Part shown: piece by piece, positions 7,622-12,746 of the stretch | Layout: each line of letters opens with the position of its first letter | Position numbering within the stretch: position 1 is the first letter of the stretch | Assembly: GCA_007120685.1 (NCBI GenBank) | Contig: SKNG01000336.1 | Coordinates: 1 to 12,746, forward strand | Direction: 5' to 3' | Length of the DNA: 12,746 bases | Source: Paracoccaceae bacterium | Lineage (GTDB): Bacteria; Pseudomonadota; Alphaproteobacteria; Rhodobacterales; Rhodobacteraceae | Program-made: the position numbers and the translations under genes | The notes under the pieces: generated by a model | What the model saw: the letters and a program-made list of their open reading frames with translations, nothing else | What the model was told of the DNA's origin: nothing | Databases searched by the model: none

Positions 7622-7657
7622 AAACGGTGGATGATCAGCCGTCACATGCGCGGACAC

Positions 7658-7811
7658 TTATCCCAAATATTTCATGAGGTCCTGCGCCACCGCATCGGTC
7701 GCCATTCGTACCGGTTCGGCGGCGAGATGGGCGTAGCGCGCCTTGGTCTGGACCTGCGTGTGGCCGAGAAGCTTGCTGATCATCGGCAGGCCCTGGCCTG
7801 AAGCGACGGCG
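7658..7811 (-). pseudogene. tyrosine recombinase/phage integrase, C-terminal fragment
   Basis: About 50 residues remain, ending at TAA (7658-7660). They contain ASGQGLPMISKLLGHTQVQ and then KARYAHL, the signature of tyrosine recombinases: the GHxx... histidine region followed by the catalytic tyrosine in 'ARYAHL'. The upstream catalytic Arg, Lys and HxxR box are absent. Homology stops abruptly near 7805-7811, where IS110-type sequence begins on the other strand. An open frame continues to 8128, but that part is antisense to the IS110 remnant and not integrase-like. The protein cannot be active. The fragment marks a former integrated element or island end. Confidence 0.78.
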
Positions 7812-7942
7812 GGCTTGTGCGCCTGCGGGCGAGGCAACCCCGGTTGCTCGTGGCGATCGCGCTGGCCAACAAGATTGCGCGACAGGTCTGGGCGATGCCG
7901 ACGAAGGAGCAGGACTATCGGGAACCGGCGGCGGCTGCATGA
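7802..7942 (+). pseudogene. IS110-family transposase, C-terminal fragment
   Basis: The + frame opens right after a TGA at 7799-7801 and ends at TGA 7940-7942. It reads LVRLRARQPRLLVAIALANK, then IARQVWAM and DYREPAAAA. This is the usual C-terminal tail of IS110-family (DEDD/Transposase_20) transposases, where 'KPRMLVAVALANKMARxxWA' precedes the stop. Neither the N-terminal DEDD domain nor the Ser-containing Transposase_20 core is present. It overlaps the break of the recombinase remnant by only a few bases. Confidence 0.75.
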
Positions 7943-8190
7943 AAAGGACGACGCGCCGCAGCCGGAGAGCGAGGGGTGTGAGAGGGCGACGACCTGAATG
8001 GGCGCATGATCGAACAGATCCGCACCGGCAAGAACAGCAGGCTGCTGCGGGCCAGAGAACTCGTTCTTCAGATCTGGACCCGATCCGCTGATCACCGTAC
8101 CGGCCGGCGGCCTCTGGAAGCGCCGCACAATAGAGCTCTGACGGAAGACCGTTCTAAATCACGGCGACCACGGCAAACATCTTGCACCGA
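7802..8190 (+). mobile_element. IS110-family element remnant, 3' end
   Basis: Beyond the transposase stop, about 250 bases have no gene but resemble the long 3' non-coding end common in IS110 elements, including 'gtgagagggcgacgacctga' and a CAGATCTGGACCCGATCCGC stretch. The right limit is uncertain because IS110 elements lack clear inverted repeats; it must lie before the amidase stop at 8216. The 5' end of the element is missing, so it cannot move by itself. Confidence 0.5.
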
Positions 8191-8215
8191 GGGCGGCAAC
8201 CACAGAAGCAGCCAG

Positions 8216-9571
8216 CTACAGGCCCGGCCCCGAAAGTGCCGCCTCCGCCGCCGCGCCCAGCCGCAACAGGCGGGCCTCGGCCATCGGCGGGGCCATCAGG
8301 CTGAGGCCGGCGGCGGGTGTCCCGGTGGGCACGGTCAGCGCGCAGCCGCCCGTCAGGTTGCCGATCCTTGTGTTGCGCAGGGTCAGCAGGTTCTCGCGGG
8401 TGAAGTATTCGTGGTCGGCCTCCAGCGCGTCGATGCGCGGCGCCGTGTTGGCACTGGTCGGCACCAGCACCGCGTCAAACCCCGCCGTGGCCAGGGCGTA
8501 ATCGGCGCGCAGCCGTTCCAACTCGTGCCAGGCGGCGATGTAATCGGCCGCCCGATGCGCCGCACCAGCCCGGAAGCGCTCGCGTACCGGCGGGAACATG
8601 CGCTCGGGATAGGCCTCGATCGCCGTGGCCCAGGTGCCATAGGTCTCCGATGTGTAAAGTATGCCCGCCAGGTCCATCGCCTCGGCCACCTCGGGGCGGT
8701 TGATGCGTTCCAGCCGCGCCCCGGCGCGTTCCAGTTGCGCCAGCGCCGCCTCGAAACCGCGCGCCTGGGTCTCGGCCAGCCCGTCCAGCGCTACGGTTTC
8801 CAGCACCGCCAGCCGCGTGCCCGAAAGGCTGGCACCGCGCAGATCCGGCGCCGGACTGGCATCGAGCAGCGCGAAGAGCAGCGCCGCATCCTCCACCGTG
8901 CGGGTCAGCGGGCCGATGGTATCGAAACGCGGCGCCAGCGGCACCGCGCCCTGCAGGGTGATCCGCCCGGCGGTCGTCTTCAGCCCCACCAGATCGTTCC
9001 AGCCCGCCGGCACCCGCACCGACCCGCCGGTATCCGACCCGATGGCCGCCGGCGCCAAGCCCCAGGCCACCGAGGCCGCCGCGCCCGAGGACGACCCGCC
9101 CGACACATGCGCCGGATCATACCGCCATGGCGGGCTGGCGGTAGAGGGGTTGAGGCCGAGGCCCGAAAAGGCCAGTTCGGTCAAATGGGTCTTGCCCAGG
9201 CAGGGCAGGCCGGCGGTATCCAGCCGGGTCACCACCGCGGCATCGGCATCGGGCACCCGGCCCCGGAAAAGCGCGGTGCCGGCCTCGGTGGCGATGCCGG
9301 CGGTGTCGAACAGATCCTTCCAGGACACCGGCACTCCGTCCAATGGCCCGCGGCGCAGCCCGGCCCGCGCCCGCCCTCGCGCAGCCGCGGCGGCATCGAG
9401 CGCGCGCTGGCGGGTCAGGCGGGCATATATGCGGCCGCCCAATGGTTGCGCTTCGGCGGCATCCAGGAACGCCTCGGTCAGCGCCACGGGGCACAGCCGC
9501 CCGGCCTCGATCTCGCGCCCCAGCGCCGCCGCGCTCATCTCTCGCCAGTCGTCGCTCATGCCCATGCCCAT
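8216..9571 (-). CDS. amidase-signature family hydrolase
   Basis: A 451-residue enzyme of normal family length that hydrolyses a C-N amide bond; the substrate is unknown. The catalytic set is complete: K85 in PVSWKDLFDT, the cis-serine S160 in VSGGSSSG, and the nucleophile S184 in GSDTGGSVRVPAG. The spacings of 75 and 24 residues equal those I recall for fatty acid amide hydrolase. There is no signal peptide, so it is cytoplasmic. It is probably not GatA, since no gatB or gatC is nearby. ATG codons at 9569-9571, 9563-9565 and 9557-9559 are all in frame (MGMGMSDDW); AGGGG just upstream favours the first or second. It is divergent from the UbiH-like gene across a palindrome-rich region, and its 3' end abuts IS110 debris. 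Confidence 0.9.
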   Translation of the reverse strand: MGMGMSDDWREMSAAALGREIEAGRLCPVALTEAFLDAAEAQPLGGRIYARLTRQRALDAAAAARGRARAGLRRGPLDGVPVSWKDLFDTAGIATEAGTALFRGRVPDADAAVVTRLDTAGLPCLGKTHLTELAFSGLGLNPSTASPPWRYDPAHVSGGSSSGAAASVAWGLAPAAIGSDTGGSVRVPAGWNDLVGLKTTAGRITLQGAVPLAPRFDTIGPLTRTVEDAALLFALLDASPAPDLRGASLSGTRLAVLETVALDGLAETQARGFEAALAQLERAGARLERINRPEVAEAMDLAGILYTSETYGTWATAIEAYPERMFPPVRERFRAGAAHRAADYIAAWHELERLRADYALATAGFDAVLVPTSANTAPRIDALEADHEYFTRENLLTLRNTRIGNLTGGCALTVPTGTPAAGLSLMAPPMAEARLLRLGAAAEAALSGPGL

Positions 9572-9636
9572 GCATCCCCTGCTTCAGGACGGAAACGCTA
9601 GCGCAGCTTGCCGGCAATGGGAACGGATGATGATAT

Positions 9637-9649
9637 CCGCGTAGCGCGG
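9637..9649. repeat. short inverted repeat in the divergent intergenic region
   Basis: CCGCG-TAG-CGCGG is a perfect five-base inverted repeat with a three-base loop. It lies about 65 bases upstream of the amidase start and about 30 bases left of the twin palindromes. It may be an operator or a chance GC-rich stem. Confidence 0.35.
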
Positions 9650-9680
9650 TGCGGTGGATGCCGTCGGAGCCGGGCGCGGG

Positions 9681-9721
9681 AAGCGGTTTCGAAACCGCTT
9701 GAAGGCGCGTCCACGCGCCTT
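9681..9721. repeat. twin 20-base palindromes in tandem
   Basis: AAGCGGTTTC-GAAACCGCTT (9681-9700) is a perfect palindrome with no loop. One base later, AAGGCGCGT-CC-ACGCGCCTT (9702-9721) is a perfect nine-base inverted repeat with a two-base loop. They sit between the divergent amidase and UbiH-like genes, about 110 bases upstream of the first and 70 of the second. Possible roles are dimeric regulator sites, a cruciform or double hairpin, or a copy of a dispersed intergenic repeat. No T-run supports a terminator. Confidence 0.75.
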
Positions 9722-9793
9722 GGCCCCGCCCCAGGCAGCGGTTGCGCGCCGTGCCGCATGGACATTCTGCGGGCGGCGCGCATATTCAGGGTC

Positions 9794-11020
9794 ATGCAGA
9801 CGGATTGCGACATCCTGATCGTGGGCGGCGGGTTGAACGGGCCGGCACTGGCCCTGGCGCTGGCGCAGGGCGGGTTGCGCGTGACCGTGGCCGATGCCCG
9901 AAGCGCCCAGGCGCGGGCCGAGCGAGGCTTCGACGGGCGCGCCTATGCGCTGGCGCTGGCCTCGGTCAGGGTGCTGCAGGCGCTGCACGTCTGGCCGGCG
10001 CTTGAGGCGCAGGCGCAGCCCATCCTGGGCATCCGCGTCAGCCAGGGGCGCACGGGGCAGGGGGCCTTCCCGCTGACGCTGGGCTTCGATCACGCCGAGA
10101 TCGAGGAAGGCCCGATGGGGCAGATGGTGGAGGATCGCCACCTCTACGCCGCCTTTCTTGACGCGATGCAGGCCGAGCCCGGGATCACGCTGAAAAACGG
10201 CGTGCGGGTGGTGGCGCAGGATACCGAGGGCCCGCTGGCGCGCGCCAAGCTGGACACGGGCGAGGAGATTTCGGCGCGGCTGATCGTGGGCTGCGACGGG
10301 CGCGACAGCCAGGTGGCGCAGCGCGCCGGGATCCGGCGCTGGGGCTGGGACTATGGCCAGACCGCGCTGGTTTGTGCCGTTGCGCATGAGCACCCGCATG
10401 GGGGCGTGGCGCATCAGCTGTTCCTGCCCGGCGGGCCGCTGGCGATCCTGCCTTTGCCGGGCAACCGCAGCTCGGTGGTGTGGAGCGAAAGCCGCGCGGT
10501 GGCAGAGGCCATCGCCCCCCTGGACGCAGCCGGCTGGCTGGAACACCTGCGCCCGCGCTTTGGCGGTTTTCTGGGCGATATCGCGCTGGAAGGGGCGCGC
10601 TTTGCCTATCCCCTGCGGCTGAGCATCGCCGAGGATTTCGTCGCGCCCCGGCTGGCGCTGGTGGGCGATGCCGCGCACGGGGTGCATCCGATCGCCGGGC
10701 AGGGGCTGAACCTGGGGCTGCGCGACGTGGCGGCGCTGGCCGAGGTGGTGATCGAAGCCGCGCGGCGCGGCGAGGATATCGCCAGCCCCCTGGTGCTGGA
10801 ACGCTACCAGCAGTGGCGGCGGTTCGATGTGGTCAGCCTGGCACTGGGCATGGATATGGTGAACCGGCTGTTTTCAAATGACTCCAGCCTGTTGGCCGTG
10901 CTGCGCGGGCTGGGTCTGGGGGCGGTGAACGCGCTGCCGATGCTGCGCCGGTTGATGATCCGCGAGGCCGCGGGCCTGAACGCCGCCCAGCCGCGGCTGA
11001 TGCAGGGCCTGCCGGTCTGA
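9794..11020 (+). CDS. UbiH/UbiF/COQ6-family FAD-dependent monooxygenase
   Basis: A 408-residue flavoprotein hydroxylase. The N-terminus is a Rossmann FAD-binding fold, DILIVGGGLNG (6-16). The second flavin/NAD(P)H motif is GCDGRDSQ (167-174). The third is LVGDAAHGVHPIAGQGLNLG followed by LRD (289-311), the signature of ubiquinone-biosynthesis hydroxylases (UbiH/F/I/L/M, VisC, COQ6). These insert a hydroxyl on the quinone ring at the inner membrane; which ring position cannot be told from the sequence. The start at 9794 puts Met six residues before the flavin fold, as is usual. Upstream in-frame ATGs at 9608 and 9758 would give a low-quality, palindrome-encoded leader. Only a close CAGGG supports ribosome binding. 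The gene ends in a 12-base tandem repeat that contains its stop codon. A role in some other aromatic hydroxylation is possible but less likely. Confidence 0.87.
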   Translation: MQTDCDILIVGGGLNGPALALALAQGGLRVTVADARSAQARAERGFDGRAYALALASVRVLQALHVWPALEAQAQPILGIRVSQGRTGQGAFPLTLGFDHAEIEEGPMGQMVEDRHLYAAFLDAMQAEPGITLKNGVRVVAQDTEGPLARAKLDTGEEISARLIVGCDGRDSQVAQRAGIRRWGWDYGQTALVCAVAHEHPHGGVAHQLFLPGGPLAILPLPGNRSSVVWSESRAVAEAIAPLDAAGWLEHLRPRFGGFLGDIALEGARFAYPLRLSIAEDFVAPRLALVGDAAHGVHPIAGQGLNLGLRDVAALAEVVIEAARRGEDIASPLVLERYQQWRRFDVVSLALGMDMVNRLFSNDSSLLAVLRGLGLGAVNALPMLRRLMIREAAGLNAAQPRLMQGLPV

Positions 11021-11055
11021 GCGCTGGTCTGAGCGCCGGTCTGAGCGCCGGTCTT
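11011..11055 (+). repeat. 12-base tandem repeat spanning the stop of the UbiH-like gene
   Basis: The unit gcgccggtctga occurs nearly four times: gccggtctga (11011-11020), gcgctggtctga (11021-11032), gcgccggtctga (11033-11044) and a partial gcgccggtctt (11045-11055). The period is a multiple of three, so each unit offers another in-frame TGA after the real stop. It probably arose by slippage at the end of the coding region. Confidence 0.8.
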
Positions 11056-11059
11056 GGCA

Positions 11060-11082
11060 CCGGGCCGAACGCCCGGCTTCCT
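11060..11082 (+). terminator. possible weak intrinsic terminator after the UbiH-like gene
   Basis: CCGGGC (11060-11065), loop CGAAC and GCCCGG (11071-11076) form a perfect six-base GC stem, followed by the pyrimidine tract CTTCCT. The T content is low for a strong intrinsic terminator. It lies 40 bases after the stop and before the CoxG-like gene. Confidence 0.4.
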
Positions 11083-11126
11083 AGCCGCGCGGATCGGCCC
11101 TTCCCTGACGGCGGGCGAGCGCATAA

Positions 11127-11153
11127 GCTGGCGCGTGAGACGCCAGCGGAGGG
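11127..11153 (+). promoter_or_regulatory. hairpin abutting the ribosome site of the CoxG-like gene
   Basis: GCTGGCG (11127-11133) pairs with CGCCAGC (11141-11147) around a seven-base loop. The next base starts a strong ribosome site, GGAGGG (11148-11153), six bases before the ATG. The stem does not cover the site but ends flush against it, so it could expose the site or modulate initiation. It could also be the end of a transcription unit upstream. Confidence 0.45.
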
Positions 11154-11159
11154 ACGACC

Positions 11160-11711
11160 ATGGAAATGAAGGATACCCGCCGGATCGAGGCCGAGCCCGC
11201 CGTGGTCTGGCAAGCGCTACTGGATCCGGACGTGCTGAAGGCTTCGGTGCCTGGCTGCGACGAACTGACCGGTTCGGCCGAAGAGGGGTTCGAGGCCGTG
11301 GTGGTACAGAAGGTCGGCCCGGTGAAGGCCCGCTTCAAGGGCAATGTCACGCTGTCGGAGCGGGTGGAGGGCGAGAGCCTCTATCTGAGCGGCGAGGGCA
11401 AGGGGGGTGCTGCCGGCTTCGCCAAGGGTGGCGCGCGGGTGCGGCTGGAACCCGACGGCGAGGCGACGCTTCTGCATTACGAGGTCGAGGCCAAGGTGGG
11501 CGGCAAGCTGGCACAACTGGGTAGCCGGATCATCGACGGCTTCGCGCGCAAGATGGCCGACGAGTTCTTCAACCGCTTCCAGGAAGCCGTGGAAGGGCCG
11601 GGCGACGGGGAACCGGCGGCGGAAGCCTCCGCGGCCGAGGGGGACGAGGCGGCTGGCGGTGATGAGCCGGGAGAGAAGAAGGGCTGGTTTCGCAAGATGA
11701 TCCGCCGCTGA
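11160..11711 (+). CDS. CoxG-like SRPBCC protein (CO dehydrogenase subunit G family)
   Basis: A 183-residue protein with one START/SRPBCC-type domain of the CoxG family. Visible marks are an early VWQALLDPDVLKASVPGC (15-33), the glycine-rich 'KGGAAGFAKGGARVRL' strand turn (81-96), and the C-terminal helix GGKLAQLGSRIIDGF (114-128) with FARKMADEFF. An acidic, Ala/Glu/Gly-rich linker (about 145-172) leads to a short basic amphipathic end, KKGWFRKMIRR, suited to touching the membrane. In carboxydotrophs CoxG helps attach CO dehydrogenase to the membrane, and in mycobacteria it has been reported to carry menaquinone to that enzyme. No coxL, coxM or coxS gene is present here, so this is an orphan copy whose partner is unknown. 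The start is fixed by a strong GGAGGG. Confidence 0.87.
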   Translation: MEMKDTRRIEAEPAVVWQALLDPDVLKASVPGCDELTGSAEEGFEAVVVQKVGPVKARFKGNVTLSERVEGESLYLSGEGKGGAAGFAKGGARVRLEPDGEATLLHYEVEAKVGGKLAQLGSRIIDGFARKMADEFFNRFQEAVEGPGDGEPAAEASAAEGDEAAGGDEPGEKKGWFRKMIRR

Positions 11712-11718
11712 GCGTCAC

Positions 11719-11771
11719 AGCGCCCAAGACGATATGCCCGTGCCTTTCGACGTGATCGGGCGTCTGGCGCT
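11719..11771 (+). other. long bulged hairpin in the CoxG-CPBP spacer
   Basis: Fifteen contiguous bases on the right (11757-11771) pair completely with three segments on the left: AGCGCC (11719-11724) with GGCGCT, AGACG (11727-11731) with CGTCT, and CCCG (11737-11740) with CGGG. The left arm has bulges of two and five bases, and the loop is 16 bases. It starts eight bases after the CoxG-like stop and fills half of the 106-base spacer. There is no T-run, so it is more like a processing or attenuation structure than an intrinsic terminator. Confidence 0.45.
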
Positions 11772-11817
11772 TGCCGGGCCGCATCCGTGCATGGCTCTTT
11801 CCCGAGGCTGACCCGAC

Positions 11818-12705
11818 ATGACCCCCGCATTTCAGGTCTTTATCGCCCCGGCCCGGGCCTATCCGCAGCTATGGCGGGTGGTTCTGGGGCTGGCGCTGAT
11901 CGCCGGTGTCTATGTCGGCTGGATGGGGCTGATGGGACTGGGGCTTTGGCTGGCGACCGGCGGCGACGGGCTGGAGGGGCGAATGGCAGCCCTTGCGGCG
12001 GGCGCCACGCCCTGGTCGCTGATCCTGCTTCTGGCCACCTTTCCCGGCATGGGCTTTGGCGTGTGGGCGGCGGCGCGACTGCTGCACGGGCGCGGCTGGC
12101 GCAGCCTGTTCGGCCGGCCCGCCCTGGTGCTGCGCGATTTCGTGCTGGGGGTGGCGGTGATGGCCGTGCTGGGAGGCGGGCTGGGGTTGGCGCTGCTGCC
12201 CTTCGCGCCGGCGATGGAGCCGGCGACCCCGAGCGCGGTCTGGCTGGCTTTCCTGCCGTTGGCGCTGGTTGGCATCGCGGTCCAGACCGGGGCCGAGGAA
12301 CTGGTGTTTCGTGGCTATCTGCAACAGCAGCTTGCCGCGCGTTTCGCCTCGCAGCTGGCCTGGATGGTGGTGCCGTCGCTGCTCTTTGGCCTGGCGCATT
12401 ACGCGCCCGAGGAAATGGGGGCGCATGCCTGGATGGTGGTGGCGGCGACGGGGTTTTTCGGGCTGATCGCGGCCGATCTGACCGCGCGCACCGGCGCGCT
12501 GGGTCTGGCCTGGGGGCTGCATTTCGCCAACAATGTGCTGGCGATCCTGGTGGTGTCGTCGATGGCCGGGCTGGACGGGTTGGCGCTGTTTCGCCTGTCC
12601 GAGGATGCGGTGTCGGGGACCGGGTTGGGCGGGCTGATCCTGGCCGACATGGTGCTGATGGGGTTGGTCTGGGGCGCCTGCGTGCTGTGGCTGCGGCGGC
12701 GCTGA
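11818..12705 (+). CDS. CPBP-family intramembrane metalloprotease (CAAX/Abi type)
   Basis: A 295-residue polytopic inner-membrane protein with about seven or eight hydrophobic segments. The three family motifs are all present: EELVFRG with E160, E161 and R165; FGLAH with H194; and LHFANN with H235 and N239. These make up the glutamate-histidine active site of Rce1-like proteases, which lies within the membrane. Bacterial members process or mature peptides and proteins at the membrane, and some give bacteriocin immunity; the substrate cannot be told here. The ribosome site is weak (CGAGG, about 12 bases upstream). The gene is the third in a row on the + strand, with spacers of about 140 and 106 bases that carry hairpins, so co-transcription is possible but not clear. 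The last 41 bases of the window hold no recognisable gene. Confidence 0.9.
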   Translation: MTPAFQVFIAPARAYPQLWRVVLGLALIAGVYVGWMGLMGLGLWLATGGDGLEGRMAALAAGATPWSLILLLATFPGMGFGVWAAARLLHGRGWRSLFGRPALVLRDFVLGVAVMAVLGGGLGLALLPFAPAMEPATPSAVWLAFLPLALVGIAVQTGAEELVFRGYLQQQLAARFASQLAWMVVPSLLFGLAHYAPEEMGAHAWMVVAATGFFGLIAADLTARTGALGLAWGLHFANNVLAILVVSSMAGLDGLALFRLSEDAVSGTGLGGLILADMVLMGLVWGACVLWLRRR

Positions 12706-12746
12706 GGGCCGCGCGCCCTGTCGCCGGGCCGCCGGCTGCCCCACCC

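Larger units (their letters stand above)
7259..7657. other. 399-base non-coding region upstream of the giant gene
   Basis: This spans from the start of the giant gene to the end of the recombinase remnant. It holds the ribosome site at 7266-7271, the FNR-type box at 7480-7493 and a GC-rich hairpin at 7593-7621. Short open frames on both strands show no recognisable protein and no ribosome sites. No convincing -35/-10 pair was found. The region probably serves as the promoter and a long leader for the giant gene. Confidence 0.55.

Noticed and set aside
7198..7623. 141-residue minus-strand frame upstream of the giant gene
   Set aside because: It overlaps the giant gene start, has no good ribosome site and no recognisable domain; it is better read as leader and promoter region.
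7611..7640. gggttcaaa resembling the T-arm of a tRNA near a recombinase remnant
   Set aside because: Integrases often use tRNA 3' ends, but the flanking bases do not form a T-stem, acceptor stem or CCA end, so no tRNA or attachment site can be claimed.
8006..9601. 531-residue plus-strand frame opposite the amidase
   Set aside because: The amidase has its full catalytic triad on the other strand; this frame is compositionally biased and matches nothing.
9608..9793. Longer 470-residue start for the UbiH-like hydroxylase
   Set aside because: The extra 62 residues would be encoded by the palindromes and have no family counterpart; the ATG at 9794 lies just before the flavin-binding fold.
12705..12719. 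AGGGC-CGCGC-GCCCT stem after the CPBP protease
   Set aside because: It is only five base pairs with no T-run; too weak to call a terminator in such GC-rich DNA.
11869..12744. 291-residue minus-strand frame opposite the CPBP protease
   Set aside because: It is very rich in Gln, His, Arg and Pro, as expected for the reverse of Leu/Ala/Gly-rich membrane helices; the plus strand carries all three protease motifs.
1..12746. CRISPR arrays, rRNA genes, tRNA genes and riboswitches
   Set aside because: None seen: there are no regularly spaced identical repeats, no conserved rRNA cores and no complete cloverleaf. The recurring gtgccgtcggt... motif is the coding repeat of the giant protein.

Overview
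The window is GC-rich with dense coding and strong GC preference at third codon positions. Its protein families (a UbiH/COQ6-type flavin hydroxylase, a CoxG-like protein, a CPBP membrane protease, a COG4307-type metallopeptidase) and its perfect FNR-type box all fit an alphaproteobacterium, most likely of the Rhodobacteraceae. That assignment comes from family resemblance and base composition; there is no rRNA or other marker gene here.

Layout. (1) Bases 1-121 hold the 3' end of a DDE transposase on the + strand. (2) 287-1291 (+) is a zinc-ribbon and HExxH metallopeptidase. (3) 1292-1705 has no intact gene but carries what looks like a broken small membrane-protein gene. (4) 1706-7258 (-) is the dominant feature: one 1850-residue mosaic protein. 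It has nine ELWxTDGT-type repeats split into two blocks by a foreign-looking segment, a cadherin/Ig-like domain, about 760 residues of unrecognised core, CARDB-like and carboxypeptidase-regulatory-like beta domains, and a dockerin-like EF-hand end. (5) 7259-7657 is non-coding and contains a perfect TTGAT-N4-ATCAA box. (6) 7658 to about 8190 is a scar of mobile DNA: a truncated tyrosine recombinase (-) abutting a truncated IS110-family transposase (+). (7) 8216-9571 (-) is an amidase-signature hydrolase with a complete Lys-Ser-Ser triad. (8) 9572-9793 is a divergent intergenic region with a run of strong palindromes. (9) 9794-12705 (+) carries a UbiH-like hydroxylase, a CoxG-like protein and a CPBP-family protease, all on the same strand with hairpin-bearing spacers between them.

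How the parts fit. The left half looks accessory: remnants of mobile elements lie on both sides of the giant protein gene, which itself appears assembled from separate modules. The right half looks like ordinary chromosome. The UbiH-like and CoxG-like proteins may both handle quinones, one making them and the other carrying them, but that link is inferred only from adjacency and family knowledge. The items most worth following up are the giant mosaic protein, its possible low-oxygen control through the FNR-type box, and its missing export signal.
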